This document shows positions 8,834-18,018 of a stretch of 64,000 nucleotides of DNA, one piece after another; position 1 is the stretch's first letter; each line of letters begins with the position of its first letter. Below the pieces are notes generated by a model that was given only the letters and a program-made list of their open reading frames with translations, made no database searches and had not been told where the DNA came from. The position numbers and the translations under genes are program-made. Origin of the DNA: Serinibacter salmoneus (GTDB lineage: Bacteria; Actinomycetota; Actinomycetes; Actinomycetales; Beutenbergiaceae); assembly GCF_002563925.1 (NCBI RefSeq), contig NZ_PDJD01000001.1, positions 2,424,973-2,488,972 of the forward strand, in the 5' to 3' direction.

Positions 8834-9981
8834 GCCAACTCCTTCGTCTCCGCCGGCTCAGCGGCCGGCACTCGCAGCGTAAACGTCGAGCCTCGCCCGG
8901 GCTGGGACCAGACGGTGACCTCACCGCCGTGGTCCGCGGCGACGTGCTTCACGATGGACAGCCCCAGGCCGGTGCCGCCGGTCTCGCGGGATCGGGCCGG
9001 ATCCACCCGGTAGAAACGTTCGAACACCCGCGGCAGCGCGTCCGCGTCGATCCCGATCCCCTGGTCCACGACCGCGATCTCCACCAGTTCGTCCTCGGCC
9101 ACACGCACGGTGACACCCACGCGGGTGCCGCCGTCGGAGTAGCGCACCGCGTTGTCCACCAGATTGCGCACCGCCGTGACCAGCAGTGCCCGGTCGCCGA
9201 CCACGTCGATGTCCTGCGATACCCGCGCCCAGATCGCGACGTCGCGCGCCTGTGCCTGCAGTCGTGCCCGATCGACGGCCTCGCCGACGATCTCGGCCAC
9301 GGGGATCCGCTCCGAGGTCATCGTGGTGGCGTCCTGCACGCGCGAGAGGTCGATGATGTCGTGCACGAGCCCAGCCAGGCGCGTGGACTCCGCGCCCATC
9401 CGCTCGGCAAACATCCGCACCGCGTCCGGGTCGTCGGCGGAGTCGGCCATGGTCTCGGCGAGCAGTGAGATCGCGCCGACCGGGGTCTTGAGTTCGTGGG
9501 ACACGTTGGCCACGAAGTCGCGGCGCATGTCCTCCAGACGGTTGGCCGCCGTGCGGTCCTCCACCAGGAGCACCAGTCGACCTGCGCCGATCAACCCCGA
9601 GCGCACGTGCACCATGATGCGACCCGAGCCGACGGGGCCACGGGGAAGGGTGAGCAGCACCTCCTGCGTCACGCCCTCGCGCCGTGTCTCCCGCACCAGG
9701 TCCTTGAGCGGTTCGCGCGCGAGTGCGCCGTCTCGCACCATCCCGAGGGAGAAGGCTGTCGCCGAGGCGCGCAGCACGCGGTCGGCGGGGTCGAGCACGA
9801 TCGAGACCGTGTGCAGCATCTCCAGCAGGCTCGTGACCTCGGGGGCAAGGACCTGCCCCGCGTCGCGATCGGCGCCGCCCGCGGTGCGTTGGGTCAGCTC
9901 ACTGACCCGGAAGGCGAGCACGGATGCGAGCACCACGAGCAGCGCGATCACCACGATCGTCAGCACATCACCGCTCGCCAC
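8830..9981 (-). CDS. senX3: Sensor histidine kinase, SenX3-like
   Basis: This 383-aa membrane kinase partners RegX3. One N-terminal hydrophobic helix (residues 7-24, LTIVVIALLVVLASVLAF) anchors it. A PAS-like region of about 45-145 follows. The H-box FVANVSHELKTPVGAIS places the phosphorylated histidine at 162. The ATPase domain has RNLVDNAVRYS (N box), DQGIGID (G1) and GGTGLGLSIVKH (G2). Mycobacterial SenX3 is usually drawn with two membrane helices; here I see one clear one. I chose GTG 9981 because the transmembrane helix starts there; upstream residues are arginine-rich noise. Confidence 0.9.
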   Translation of the reverse strand: MASGDVLTIVVIALLVVLASVLAFRVSELTQRTAGGADRDAGQVLAPEVTSLLEMLHTVSIVLDPADRVLRASATAFSLGMVRDGALAREPLKDLVRETRREGVTQEVLLTLPRGPVGSGRIMVHVRSGLIGAGRLVLLVEDRTAANRLEDMRRDFVANVSHELKTPVGAISLLAETMADSADDPDAVRMFAERMGAESTRLAGLVHDIIDLSRVQDATTMTSERIPVAEIVGEAVDRARLQAQARDVAIWARVSQDIDVVGDRALLVTAVRNLVDNAVRYSDGGTRVGVTVRVAEDELVEIAVVDQGIGIDADALPRVFERFYRVDPARSRETGGTGLGLSIVKHVAADHGGEVTVWSQPGRGSTFTLRVPAAEPAETKELA

Positions 9982-10042
9982 GCCTGGAACTGTACGACGT
10001 CGTGGCTGCGGTGCACGTCCCGGAACGTGCGGGGCGGGGCGG

Positions 10043-10083
10043 ATTTCATGTCGGATCCACCGGGCGTTCACCAATCGGTGAGA
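10043..10083 (+). promoter_or_regulatory. Candidate RegX3/PhoP (PHO-box-like) site upstream of phoU
   Basis: Three successive 11-nt units (10043-10053, 10054-10064, 10065-10075) share T-Y-C-A-Y at the same positions, the last being GTTCACC, the core of actinomycete PHO boxes. A GGTGAG after GTTCACC also makes an imperfect inverted repeat. The site lies 84-116 bp before phoU in the senX3-phoU divergent gap. The match is by eye and only the third unit is strong. Confidence 0.4.
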
Positions 10084-10158
10084 GGCTGTCGGTCGACGCC
10101 GTGCACACGCACGGCCCATCCCTGTGCACTGTGGGGACGCGATAGAGGAGGATTACCC

Positions 10159-10827
10159 GTGCGTGAGATTTTCCAGCAGGACCTGGAGCAGGTCGGTAAC
10201 GACCTGGTCCTGATGGCGCAGAAGGTCCGCTCCGCCGTCACCGACGCGACGGTCGCGCTCGAGACCGGCGACCTCGCGCTCGCCGAGCAGGTGATCGCCA
10301 AGGACCGTGAGATCGACAGCCTGCAGGACGGCCTGGACGCGCAGTGCGTGACGCTCCTGGCCCGGCAACAACCGGTGGCCACCGACCTGCGGGTCGTGGT
10401 CGTGGGCCTGCGCCTGTCCGCCACCCTGGAGCGGATGGGCGATCTCGCCCGCCACGTCGCCGAGATCGCCCGCGGGCGGATGCCCGAGCAGGCGCTGCCC
10501 GAGCAGGCACGGGGGGTCTTCGCCGACATGGCGGCCGCCGTGCGCACCGTGGCCGATGACGTCGTGGCGCTCCTGGAGGGGCACAGCCTGGAACTGGCCT
10601 ACCGCGTGATGGAGGACGACGAGCGCCTGGACGACCTCCACAAGGAGACATTCCGTCTGATGCTCGCACCCTCGGCCGACACCAGTTCCCTCACGCCGCA
10701 GGAGCTCGTGGACATCACCCTGCTGGGACGCTACTTCGAGCGTTTCGGTGACCACGGGGTGGCCGTGGCACGGCGGATCCTGTTCCTGGTGACGGGCGAG
10801 GAGGCCGTGAAGTCCGGCATCCGCTGA
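10159..10827 (+). CDS. phoU: Phosphate signalling protein PhoU
   Basis: This 222-aa all-helical cytoplasmic protein connects the Pst phosphate transporter to the SenX3-RegX3 sensor. Two PhoU repeats are visible, each with the acidic metal-contact signature: ERMGDLARHVAEIA in the first half and ERFGDHGVAVARRI in the second. Length fits the family. The start is GTG 10159 with a strong AGGAGG upstream; the longer open frame to the left is antisense to senX3 and is not coding. No pst genes are in the window. Confidence 0.93.
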   Translation: MREIFQQDLEQVGNDLVLMAQKVRSAVTDATVALETGDLALAEQVIAKDREIDSLQDGLDAQCVTLLARQQPVATDLRVVVVGLRLSATLERMGDLARHVAEIARGRMPEQALPEQARGVFADMAAAVRTVADDVVALLEGHSLELAYRVMEDDERLDDLHKETFRLMLAPSADTSSLTPQELVDITLLGRYFERFGDHGVAVARRILFLVTGEEAVKSGIR

Positions 10828-10865
10828 CCACGCAGTGCGGGCCGACCCGCCACAGGTCGCACGTG

Positions 10866-10900
10866 CGAGGCCCGCCGGGAGTTCCTCCCGGCGGGCCTCG
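10866..10900. terminator. Bidirectional terminator between phoU and gpmA
   Basis: A perfect 15-bp stem, CGAGGCCCGCCGGGA (10866-10880) with its complement at 10886-10900, closes a 5-nt loop. It lies between convergent genes. Confidence 0.85.
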
Positions 10901-10917
10901 TGTCTGTGGTCGGGGCG

Positions 10918-11655
10918 TCAGCGACCCTGGTTGGCGACTGCCGCGATGGCGTCGGCCGCAGCGTCGGGGTCCAGGTAGCGGCCGCCGGGCGCCACGGGCA
11001 CGAGGTTCTCATCGAGCTCGTACACCAGCGGGATGCCGGTGGGCACGTTCAGTCCGGAGATCGTCTGGTCGTCGATCCCGTCCAGGTGCTTGATGATGGC
11101 GCGCAGCGAGTTGCCGTGCGCGGCGACCAGCACGGTCTTGCCCGCCTTGAGGTCCGGGACCACGGCCTGCTCCCAGTACGGCAGGGCGCGGGTCAGCACC
11201 TGGGCAAGGGCCTCCGCGCGGGGGATGGGCTCGCCGGCGTAGCGCGGGTCACCGTCCTGGGAGAACTCCGAGCCGAGCTCGATGTCCGGCGGCGGGACGT
11301 CGTAGGAACGGCGCCAGAGCATGAACTGCTCCTCGCCGTAGGTCTCCAGCGTCTGCTTCTTGTCCTTGCCCTGCAGCGCGCCGTAGTGGCGCTCGTTGAG
11401 CCGCCAGTTGCGCTTGGTCTCGATCCAGTGCCGATCAGCGGCGTCCAGCGCGAGGTTCGCGGTGGTGATCGCGCGGCGCAGCAGCGAGGTGTGCACCACG
11501 TCCGGCAGCACGCCGTTCTCCGTCAGGAGCGCGCCGCCGCGCTTGGCCTCCTCGACGCCCTTCTCCGACAGGGGCACGTCGACCCAGCCGGTGAAGAGGT
11601 TCTTCGCGTTCCACTCGCTCTCGCCATGGCGGAGCAGTACCAGGGTGTAGGTCAT
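10918..11655 (-). CDS. gpmA: 2,3-bisphosphoglycerate-dependent phosphoglycerate mutase
   Basis: This 245-aa glycolytic enzyme interconverts 3- and 2-phosphoglycerate. The phosphohistidine motif [10 protein letters not shown] gives catalytic His10. [11 protein letters not shown] holds the active-site glutamate and arginine region, and [14 protein letters not shown] the second histidine. Length and domain order are those of the cofactor-dependent family. ATG 11655 matches the family start [11 protein letters not shown]; the frame continues upstream into non-homologous sequence and is rejected. Confidence 0.95.
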   Translation of the reverse strand: MTYTLVLLRHGESEWNAKNLFTGWVDVPLSEKGVEEAKRGGALLTENGVLPDVVHTSLLRRAITTANLALDAADRHWIETKRNWRLNERHYGALQGKDKKQTLETYGEEQFMLWRRSYDVPPPDIELGSEFSQDGDPRYAGEPIPRAEALAQVLTRALPYWEQAVVPDLKAGKTVLVAAHGNSLRAIIKHLDGIDDQTISGLNVPTGIPLVYELDENLVPVAPGGRYLDPDAAADAIAAVANQGR

Positions 11656-11750
11656 GACTCCATCATGGCGCACCCGCGGCCCGGGGCGCAGGACGTGGGT
11701 CCCGGCATCCGGGATGTGGATCGCACTCGCGTGCGGGCCGGTAGGGACGA

Positions 11751-11794
11751 GGAGGCCCGGTGTGCCACCCCTGCGGGCGGCACACCGGGCCTCC
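11751..11794 (-). terminator. Hairpin terminator after lsr2
   Basis: GGAGGCCCGGTGTGCC (11751-11766) pairs perfectly with GGCACACCGGGCCTCC (11779-11794). It lies downstream of the lsr2 stop and upstream of gpmA. Confidence 0.8.
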
Positions 11795-11843
11795 GTGTGT
11801 GCATCGAGCACGCGCCGGCGTGCCCTCGACCTCTGGTCGGCGG

Positions 11844-12176
11844 CTAGTTCGCGGCCTCGTAGGCCGCGCGAACCTCGGCTGGGATACGGCCGCGCTCGCT
11901 CACCTGGTAACCATGGGCCCCAGCCCACTCGCGGATCAGGGCGGCGTCACCGCGACCCGAACTGCGACCCTTCGACGCCCCCCGTGCGGGAGCCTTGCGG
12001 CCACTCACACGACGGCCGGCGCCGATCCACTGGGCGAGGGAATCGCGCAACTTCTGCGCATTCGCCTCGGAAAGGTCGATCTCGTAGGAGACGCCATCGA
12101 GTCCGAAGGTCACGGTCTCGGCGGCCTCGCCGCCCTCGATGTCGTCCTCGAGGATGACATTCACTCTCTGCACCAT
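11844..12176 (-). CDS. lsr2: Lsr2 nucleoid-associated protein
   Basis: This 110-aa protein is the actinobacterial xenogeneic silencer: it bridges DNA and prefers AT-rich tracts. The N-terminal dimerisation domain reads [24 protein letters not shown] and [15 protein letters not shown] basic Ser/Gly linker follows. The C-terminal DNA-binding domain has [19 protein letters not shown], whose RGR triad inserts into the minor groove. It sits next to lysS as in most actinomycetes. The upstream gap is notably AT-richer than the rest of the window, which would suit autoregulation. Confidence 0.96.
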   Translation of the reverse strand: MVQRVNVILEDDIEGGEAAETVTFGLDGVSYEIDLSEANAQKLRDSLAQWIGAGRRVSGRKAPARGASKGRSSGRGDAALIREWAGAHGYQVSERGRIPAEVRAAYEAAN

Positions 12177-12181
12177 GCGGG

Positions 12182-12243
12182 CATCCTCCTTGGATGAGTA
12201 ATTGTGAGACCGATGGTAATCACACCCGAGGAGCCCATGTCAA
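12182..12243 (-). promoter_or_regulatory. lsr2 promoter and ribosome binding site
   Basis: On the minus strand a consensus TTGACA (12243-12238) is followed after 19 bp by TACCAT (12218-12213). AAGGAGG precedes ATG 12176 by about eight bases. The 12177-12279 gap also carries a weak hairpin with a T-rich loop (12246-12266) that may end the lysS transcript. Confidence 0.5.
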
Positions 12244-12279
12244 TTGGAACCACAAAACAGTGGTCCAGGTTTGAAATGA

Positions 12280-12435
12280 TCAGGAGCGGTCGCGCTTCCA
12301 GGCATCGTCCTCGCGCTTGCGCGCCCGCCGCTCGCGCCTATCCGCCAGAATCATGGCGCGCACCACGACCACAAAGACCGCAAGCACGGCCAAAGACGGG
12401 ATCAGGGCACCGATGTTCGCCCAGAGATCGCTCAT
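12280..12435 (-). CDS. 51-aa single-pass membrane protein coupled to lysS
   Basis: A 51-codon frame starts ATG at 12435, overlapping the lysS stop in an ATGA. The product begins [15 protein letters not shown], has one hydrophobic helix (about residues 11-30, ending [14 protein letters not shown]), then a highly charged cytoplasmic tail ([19 protein letters not shown]). The start/stop overlap, a clean transmembrane helix with a positive-inside tail and ordinary codon use argue that it is a real gene. I do not recognise a named family. A role near the membrane or as a small regulator is possible but unsupported. Confidence 0.65.
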   Translation of the reverse strand: MSDLWANIGALIPSLAVLAVFVVVVRAMILADRRERRARKREDDAWKRDRS

Positions 12436-14006
12436 CGCCGGCCTAACCCTGGCTTCACGAGAGGGAACAGGATGGTCTCTCGGATACCCCGGCCGGTCAA
12501 CGCCATCAGGAGCCGGTCGATACCCATGCCCATACCGCCCATCGGTGGCAGTCCGTGCTCCACAGCCCGCAGGAAGTCCTCGTCCACGGACATGGCCTCA
12601 GGGTCCCCGGCCGCCGCGAGCAGCGCCTGTGCCTCGAACCGCTCACGCTGCACCACCGGGTCCACGAGCTCCGAGTACGCCGTGGCGAGTTCGAACCCGC
12701 GCACGTACAGGTCCCACTTCTCCACCCGGCCGGGAAGGGACCGGTGCGAGCGCGTCAACGGAGATGTGTCGACCGGGAAGTCCATGACAAATGTCGGCGC
12801 GTGGAGCGAGTCACCCACCAGGTGCTCGAAGAGTTCTTCCAGGATCTTCCCAGCGGGCTGTGGTTGCGCGGACAGCTCCAGGCCAACTCGTTCACAATAC
12901 GTTCGCAAGCGCTCGGCGGTCGTTTCAGGGGTTACTTCTTCGCCGAGGGCCGAACTCACGGCCTCGTAGAGGGAGATTTCCTCCCACTCCCCACCCACCT
13001 CATACGGCGTGCCGTCCGCGAGGATTACCTCCGTCGACCCGAAGACGGACACGGCTGCCTCCTGGACGAGCGCGCGAGTCAGCCGAGCCATTCCCCGGTA
13101 GTCGGTCCACGCCTCGTAGGCCTCCACCGAGGAGAACTCCGGGCTGTGGGAGGAGTCCACACCCTCGTTCCGGAAGATCCGTCCGATCTCGAAGACCCGG
13201 TCCACTCCCCCGACCACGGCCTGCTTCAAGGGCAGTTCGGTGGCGATCCGCAGGTAGAGGTCCACGTCGAACGCGTTCATGTGCGTCACGAAGGGTCGGG
13301 CGGCCGCACCCCCGGCCTGGGTCTGCAGCACCGGTGTCTCGACCTCGAGGTAGTCACGCCGGTAGAAGGACTCCCGCAACGACCGCACCACACCCGCCCG
13401 CACCCGCACCATCTCGCGGGCCTCCGGCCGCGCGATCAGGTCGAGGTATCGGCGCCGGACCCGGGTCTCCTCGCTGGTGTCCTTGTGCATGACCGGGAGC
13501 GGGCGCAGCGCCTTGGAGGCGAGCTGCCAGGAGGTCGCCATCACCGACAACTCCCCTCGCCGGGAACGGATCACCCGTCCCGTGGCCGCCAGGAAGTCAC
13601 CCAGGTCGACATCCGACTTGAAGGCTGCGAGACGGTCCGGGCCGACTTCCGCCAGGGAGAGCATCACCTGCAGGCTGGTGCCCTCGCCGTCCGCGATCGC
13701 CACGAAGCAGAGCTTGCCGGTGTTGCGCAGGTGCATCACGCGCCCCGCGACACTGACCACGTCCTGGGTCTCCTCGCCCGTCTCCAGGCGATCCCACTGT
13801 GCGTGGACCTCGCGGATCGCGTGGGTTCGCGCGACAGCGACGGGGTAGGGGTCGCACCCCTCGGCCAGCAGTCGGGTGCGCTTGTCCTTGCGGACGCGGA
13901 CCTGCTCGGGATCGGACTCCCCGAAGCCATCGAGCAGGGTCGGATCGTGGCTCTCCTGCGGGTCCGGACCCGTGGACGGCGATGGGTCGGCAGTCTGTGA
14001 TGTCAC
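12432..14006 (-). CDS. lysS: Lysyl-tRNA synthetase (class II)
   Basis: This 524-aa class II synthetase has an N-terminal OB-fold anticodon-binding domain ([19 protein letters not shown]) and a catalytic core with motif 1 (FLEVETP-like [12 protein letters not shown] region), motif 2 ([14 protein letters not shown]) and motif 3 ([14 protein letters not shown]). The first 35 residues are a disordered acidic/proline extension. GTG 14006 overlaps the stop of the upstream PanC fusion in a GTGA, implying coupled translation. panD and coaX, which often lie here, are absent. Confidence 0.94.
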   Translation of the reverse strand: MTSQTADPSPSTGPDPQESHDPTLLDGFGESDPEQVRVRKDKRTRLLAEGCDPYPVAVARTHAIREVHAQWDRLETGEETQDVVSVAGRVMHLRNTGKLCFVAIADGEGTSLQVMLSLAEVGPDRLAAFKSDVDLGDFLAATGRVIRSRRGELSVMATSWQLASKALRPLPVMHKDTSEETRVRRRYLDLIARPEAREMVRVRAGVVRSLRESFYRRDYLEVETPVLQTQAGGAAARPFVTHMNAFDVDLYLRIATELPLKQAVVGGVDRVFEIGRIFRNEGVDSSHSPEFSSVEAYEAWTDYRGMARLTRALVQEAAVSVFGSTEVILADGTPYEVGGEWEEISLYEAVSSALGEEVTPETTAERLRTYCERVGLELSAQPQPAGKILEELFEHLVGDSLHAPTFVMDFPVDTSPLTRSHRSLPGRVEKWDLYVRGFELATAYSELVDPVVQRERFEAQALLAAAGDPEAMSVDEDFLRAVEHGLPPMGGMGMGIDRLLMALTGRGIRETILFPLVKPGLGRR

Positions 14007-15868
14007 CCTGGCATGCTACCCAGCGCACGCCCCGGCTCGATCCGCAGCGCACCCGTGTCGAGCAGGCGCACCCCCTCGACCACGGCGGCGACCACGTAGA
14101 CGGCATCCTGGGAGATGCTCTCGGACCCCTGCTGCGCATCATGCGCCTCCGCGGGGGCCGGGATGCGCGCGTCGTGGCCGTCCGGGACGAGCGGGAGGAA
14201 GGTGGTCGGATCCACCAGCAGGGCATAGTCCAGCGTGATGCCCGGCGCGCCTGTGACCTCATCCCGCGCCGCCGCCTGCACCTCAGCGGCGCTCGCACCC
14301 GCACGGGCATAGCGTTGCGCCAACGCGACCGACCGGCTCAGTGCGAGCGCCTGCGCGCGTCCCCGGTCGCTGAGTCGGACGTTGCGGGAGGAGAGGGCGA
14401 GGCCGTCGCGGTCCCGGGCCACCGGCACGGACAGGATCCAGGTCGGCAGGTCGAGGTCAGCGACCAGGCGACGAACCAGGGCGAGTTGCTGCGCGTCCTT
14501 CTCCCCGAACACCGCGACGTCGGGCTGTGTGATGCCGAGGAGTTTGGTCACCACGGTCAGCACACCGTCGAAGTGGCCGGGCCGGGAAGCGCCCTCCAGG
14601 CGCTCCCCCATCTCGCCTGCGCTCACGGTGACCACACCCGGGGTCGGGTACATCTGCTCACCACTGGGTGCGAACACGAGGTCGGGGCTTGCCTCGCCCA
14701 GACTCGCGAGCGCCGCGACGTCCGCCGCAAGGGTGCGGGGGTAGGCAGCGAGATCCGCCTCGCTCCCGAACTGCGTCGGATTCACGAAGATCGTCACGAT
14801 CACGTGGTCCGCCGCCGTCCTGGCAGCGCGAACCAGATCCAGGTGGCCCTCGTGCAACGCGCCCATCGTCATGACGACAGCGACCTCACCGGCCATCGAT
14901 CGGCGACGCCCGCGCACGTCCGCGATCGTGGTCACGACCTCGGGTCCCTCGCCGCCCCCGGGGGTCTCGCCCGCCGCTGCAGCGGGCGCAGCGCGCAGGA
15001 TGCGATGAGCCTGCGCCGCGGTCTGTGCGGAGATCCGGCGCTCCCGTACCGCCAGGTCGGTCGTGGCGTGGGCCAGCGTGCGATAACTTGCCGCGACGCG
15101 CAGGGAGTCCTCGGCGTGTGAGAGCGCGCGCAGGTGCTGCGACACCGTCTCCAGGTCGCCGCGCGAGATCGGCCCCGTCAGCGCGGCGCCCCCCGTGCGC
15201 AGGGCGCCACCCGCCGCGGCGTGGACCAACGGCGTGAGCAGCCGCCCGGCGTCCTCGACGCCGGCCCGTTGCAGCACGTCCTCGGCCTGCACGAGCAGCG
15301 TGACGAGGTGGTTGGAGGCATGGGCCAGAGCCGCGTGGTAGACCGGCCGCACCGAGTCCGGCAGCACGATCGGATCGCCGCCGAGCTCCACGACCAGAGC
15401 CTGCCCGATGGGAAGCACGGGCGCGGCCGCCGTCACCGCGAACGGAGCCTCCACGAGTCGCTGGAGATCGATCGAGGTCCCGGTGAAGGTCATGGCCGGA
15501 TGAATGGCCAGGGTGATCGCCCCGGCTGCCGCCGCCGGCGCGAGGACCTCCAACCCGTGCCGCCCGCTGGTGTGCAGCACGATCGAACCGGGGCGGAATC
15601 CGCCCTGATCAGCGAGCCATCGCACCATCGGGGCGATCGCGTCATCCGGCACACAGACCAGGGTGAGGTCGGCTTCGCGGGCGACCTCGAGCGGGTCCCT
15701 GACCGGGACGCTCGGGAGCAGCGCATCGAGGCGTTCCCGCGTGGCCGGGGAGCCTCCGGAGACCGCGACGACCTCGTGGCCGACGGCGCGCAGAGCACTG
15801 GCGAGCACGGCACCGACGCGGCCGGCTCCGACCACGCCCACGCGGAGCCGGGAGGAGGCTGGGGTCAT
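14003..15868 (-). CDS. panC: DUF2520/Rossmann protein fused to pantoate-beta-alanine ligase (PanC)
   Basis: One 621-aa frame joins two proteins that are usually separate neighbours. Residues 1 to about 290 are a ketopantoate-reductase-like Rossmann domain ([14 protein letters not shown] dinucleotide motif, [16 protein letters not shown]) with the helical DUF2520 domain. After a short Ala/Gly/Glu linker, residues of about 330-621 are PanC, which makes pantothenate from pantoate and beta-alanine with [17 protein letters not shown] (HIGH-like), [28 protein letters not shown] and [11 protein letters not shown] are intact. The PanC half has an insert near its end ([18 protein letters not shown]). 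No stop or frameshift is visible at the junction. ATG 15868 overlaps the upstream gene. Confidence 0.9.
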   Translation of the reverse strand: MTPASSRLRVGVVGAGRVGAVLASALRAVGHEVVAVSGGSPATRERLDALLPSVPVRDPLEVAREADLTLVCVPDDAIAPMVRWLADQGGFRPGSIVLHTSGRHGLEVLAPAAAAGAITLAIHPAMTFTGTSIDLQRLVEAPFAVTAAAPVLPIGQALVVELGGDPIVLPDSVRPVYHAALAHASNHLVTLLVQAEDVLQRAGVEDAGRLLTPLVHAAAGGALRTGGAALTGPISRGDLETVSQHLRALSHAEDSLRVAASYRTLAHATTDLAVRERRISAQTAAQAHRILRAAPAAAAGETPGGGEGPEVVTTIADVRGRRRSMAGEVAVVMTMGALHEGHLDLVRAARTAADHVIVTIFVNPTQFGSEADLAAYPRTLAADVAALASLGEASPDLVFAPSGEQMYPTPGVVTVSAGEMGERLEGASRPGHFDGVLTVVTKLLGITQPDVAVFGEKDAQQLALVRRLVADLDLPTWILSVPVARDRDGLALSSRNVRLSDRGRAQALALSRSVALAQRYARAGASAAEVQAAARDEVTGAPGITLDYALLVDPTTFLPLVPDGHDARIPAPAEAHDAQQGSESISQDAVYVVAAVVEGVRLLDTGALRIEPGRALGSMPG

Positions 15869-17505
15869 GAGTCCATTGTGCCGCTCGGCCCCGGCACATC
15901 GCGGTCCGGCGCCCGGGGGACGTCGCCATCATGCGGGCCCACCCCACCGTGGTCGCCGAGGCGCTGCTCGGCAGCACTCGGCGCGGTGTCTGCGGCCGGC
16001 TCCGGCTCCTGACGCATCCACAGCTCCGGCCCGTCGGACCGGCGCGCTACCCGCTGCCGCGCCGACTGCTCGGCGAGCAGGTGCGCCGCAACGTCCTGGT
16101 CGAGGTGAGGCAGCGAACTGCTCATCGTGCCCGAGGCGTGCGCGGCGAAGGACACCACGCGCAACCGCCGCTCCCACGGGCCCTGGCCGAGGTGCAGCGC
16201 CTGGCTGCGTTCGTGGAGCACCAGTTCCAGCCGGCGGAACACGCGTCCCGTGCGCAGCGCGAGTGCGGGCGTGGTCACCAGGAACGCGTTGCGGCGCCAT
16301 GCGATCGGGTCCAACCAGCGAGCGCGACGGGGAGAGGCAACCCACCCATGGTGGGAGTCCAGGCCGCGCAGGCCCTCCAGGAGAGCAGGCTCCTCACTCT
16401 CGGGCAGGGACGGGACCACCAACCGCACGAGGTCGAGCACTTCCCGGCGAGTACCCACCGGGAGCACCACATCCGCGCTCTGGCTCCCCTCGCCGTCCGT
16501 GGAGACGTTGGCAATCGTCACGCTGATGCGCCACCAGTCCTGGCGGCGCCACAGCAGCGGTTGGGTGAGCGCGACCGCCTGCACCCTGCCGGGCGGGATG
16601 GTCTTGGCCTTGGTCTCCAGGAGACCCGACCTCACGCGCAGCCCGTCGGGTGAGGTCGCCACCCGGAAGCCGAACTCACCCGAGAACCGCCCCCAGAGGT
16701 AGGCGATGGAACCGAACAGGATCGGGAGCACACCGACGATCACCCACACGCGAGCGAAGAAACCGATGGCGAGCCCCACGAGAACGCCGAGGACGGTGGC
16801 GACGGTCGCGACCGACAACAGCAGGGAGAGGACCAATCGCCCCGGCGCGAGGCTGTACACGGGGTGCTCGGGCGCCTCCGGGGCGACGCCCGCCTCGGGC
16901 ACCACGGGCGGGGACAGCACCGAGGTGGTCCCCTCGGGCGGCCGCTGCCCACCGAGATCACCACGCGCCGCCTGCGCCGGGTCGGGCGGGCTGCCCGGCT
17001 CTCCCTGGGGCACAGCCACGCCGGCCGCCCGCGCGAGGATCTCGTTGCGCAGGGCCTGCGCCTCTGCCTGCGTGAGATAGGCGAGCGTGACGTTCGCGTC
17101 CGCACCGCCCGCGCTCTCCACCCGCACGGCGGAGAAGCCGAAGATGCGCCCCAGGAGCGGTTGAGTGATCTCCACCGACTGGATCCGCGTGAGCCGTGCC
17201 ACCCGCTCGGTGCGGAAGACCACGCCCGAACGCAGGACCACGGAGTCCGGCGTCACCCGGTAGGTCAATCGCCGCCAGGCGAGGTAACTGAACCCGAGCG
17301 AGAACAGCCCGGCGATCACCACCAGCCCGAGCACGATCCCGACCAGTACCAGCACCGCCAGACGCAGGGACAGTAGGTCGTCGAGGCCTTGGATCGCCGC
17401 GACCAGGACGATGCCGAAGGCCACCTTCCACGCATTCAGCAGCGGGGTGACGCGGTGGACGTGCCGCCAGCCCTCCTCGTCACCGGACGGGGGCCGCACG
17501 CTCAC
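15865..17505 (-). CDS. Bacterial PH-domain (bPH_2, YdbT-like) membrane protein
   Basis: This 546-aa membrane protein has two pairs of transmembrane helices, each followed by a bPH_2 domain. The first membrane pair lies near residues 25-70 (IVLVAAIQGL, LVLVGIVLGLVVIAGL) and is followed by RRLTYRVTPDSVVLRSGVV and TRIQSVEITQPLLGRIFGF. The second pair is near 210-265, followed by VRSGLLETKAKTIPPGRVQ. A third PH-like segment (WRRNAFLVTTPALALRTG) ends the ordered part. The C-terminal tail is acidic and disordered. The family function is unknown. GTG 17505 overlaps the stop of the smaller PH gene by 4 bp, the usual actinobacterial pairing. Confidence 0.85.
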   Translation of the reverse strand: MSVRPPSGDEEGWRHVHRVTPLLNAWKVAFGIVLVAAIQGLDDLLSLRLAVLVLVGIVLGLVVIAGLFSLGFSYLAWRRLTYRVTPDSVVLRSGVVFRTERVARLTRIQSVEITQPLLGRIFGFSAVRVESAGGADANVTLAYLTQAEAQALRNEILARAAGVAVPQGEPGSPPDPAQAARGDLGGQRPPEGTTSVLSPPVVPEAGVAPEAPEHPVYSLAPGRLVLSLLLSVATVATVLGVLVGLAIGFFARVWVIVGVLPILFGSIAYLWGRFSGEFGFRVATSPDGLRVRSGLLETKAKTIPPGRVQAVALTQPLLWRRQDWWRISVTIANVSTDGEGSQSADVVLPVGTRREVLDLVRLVVPSLPESEEPALLEGLRGLDSHHGWVASPRRARWLDPIAWRRNAFLVTTPALALRTGRVFRRLELVLHERSQALHLGQGPWERRLRVVSFAAHASGTMSSSLPHLDQDVAAHLLAEQSARQRVARRSDGPELWMRQEPEPAADTAPSAAEQRLGDHGGVGPHDGDVPRAPDRDVPGPSGTMDS

Positions 17506-17993
17506 AGGCCCGCCAGACGGGACTCGCCGAGTTCGGTGAGCCGGTCCTTCAGCCGCGCTGCCTCGGCGGCGGGAAGGCCCGGGATCGTGGCGTCGGTGCT
17601 CGCGGAGGCGGTATGGAGTTTGACTGTTGCGAGCCCCAGCGCGCGTAGCAGCGGCCCCTGGGCCACATCGGTGAACTGCATGCGTCCGTACGGGACAACC
17701 ACGAGCGAGCGGAACAGCACACCGCGCCGCACCAGGAGATCGTCCTCCTCCTCGGCGTAGCCGATCGCGCGCACCTGGCGTGGGATGAGCCACAGCACCC
17801 AGGCGAGCAGAAGGGCGGGCAGGGCGACGAGCGCCCAGATCCAGTCCCCGAGGACAGCGGCGACCACGACCGCTGCGAGCAGGATCGGGAGCAGCACCAG
17901 GCACGTCGCGATGATCCTGGCCCGGATGAACAGGGGCGAGACCCTCGACCAGGTGACCCCGGCGGGCGTGAGCGGATCGGAGTGCTGCGTCAT
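17502..17993 (-). CDS. PH-domain membrane protein (YdbS-like)
   Basis: This 163-aa protein has two adjacent transmembrane helices (about residues 27-70, CLVLLPILLAAVVVAAVLG and ALVALPALLLAWVLWLI) and one bPH_2 domain with EEDDLLVRRGVLFRS, VVPYGRMQFTDVAQGPL and LGLATVKLHTAS. It is the small partner of the larger PH protein that follows it with a 4-bp overlap. ATG 17993 gives the usual N-terminus; an in-frame ATG at 18002 is also possible. Function unknown. Confidence 0.82.
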   Translation of the reverse strand: MTQHSDPLTPAGVTWSRVSPLFIRARIIATCLVLLPILLAAVVVAAVLGDWIWALVALPALLLAWVLWLIPRQVRAIGYAEEEDDLLVRRGVLFRSLVVVPYGRMQFTDVAQGPLLRALGLATVKLHTASASTDATIPGLPAAEAARLKDRLTELGESRLAGL

Positions 17994-18018
17994 GGCACCC
18001 ATCGTGCCAGGCAGTCCC

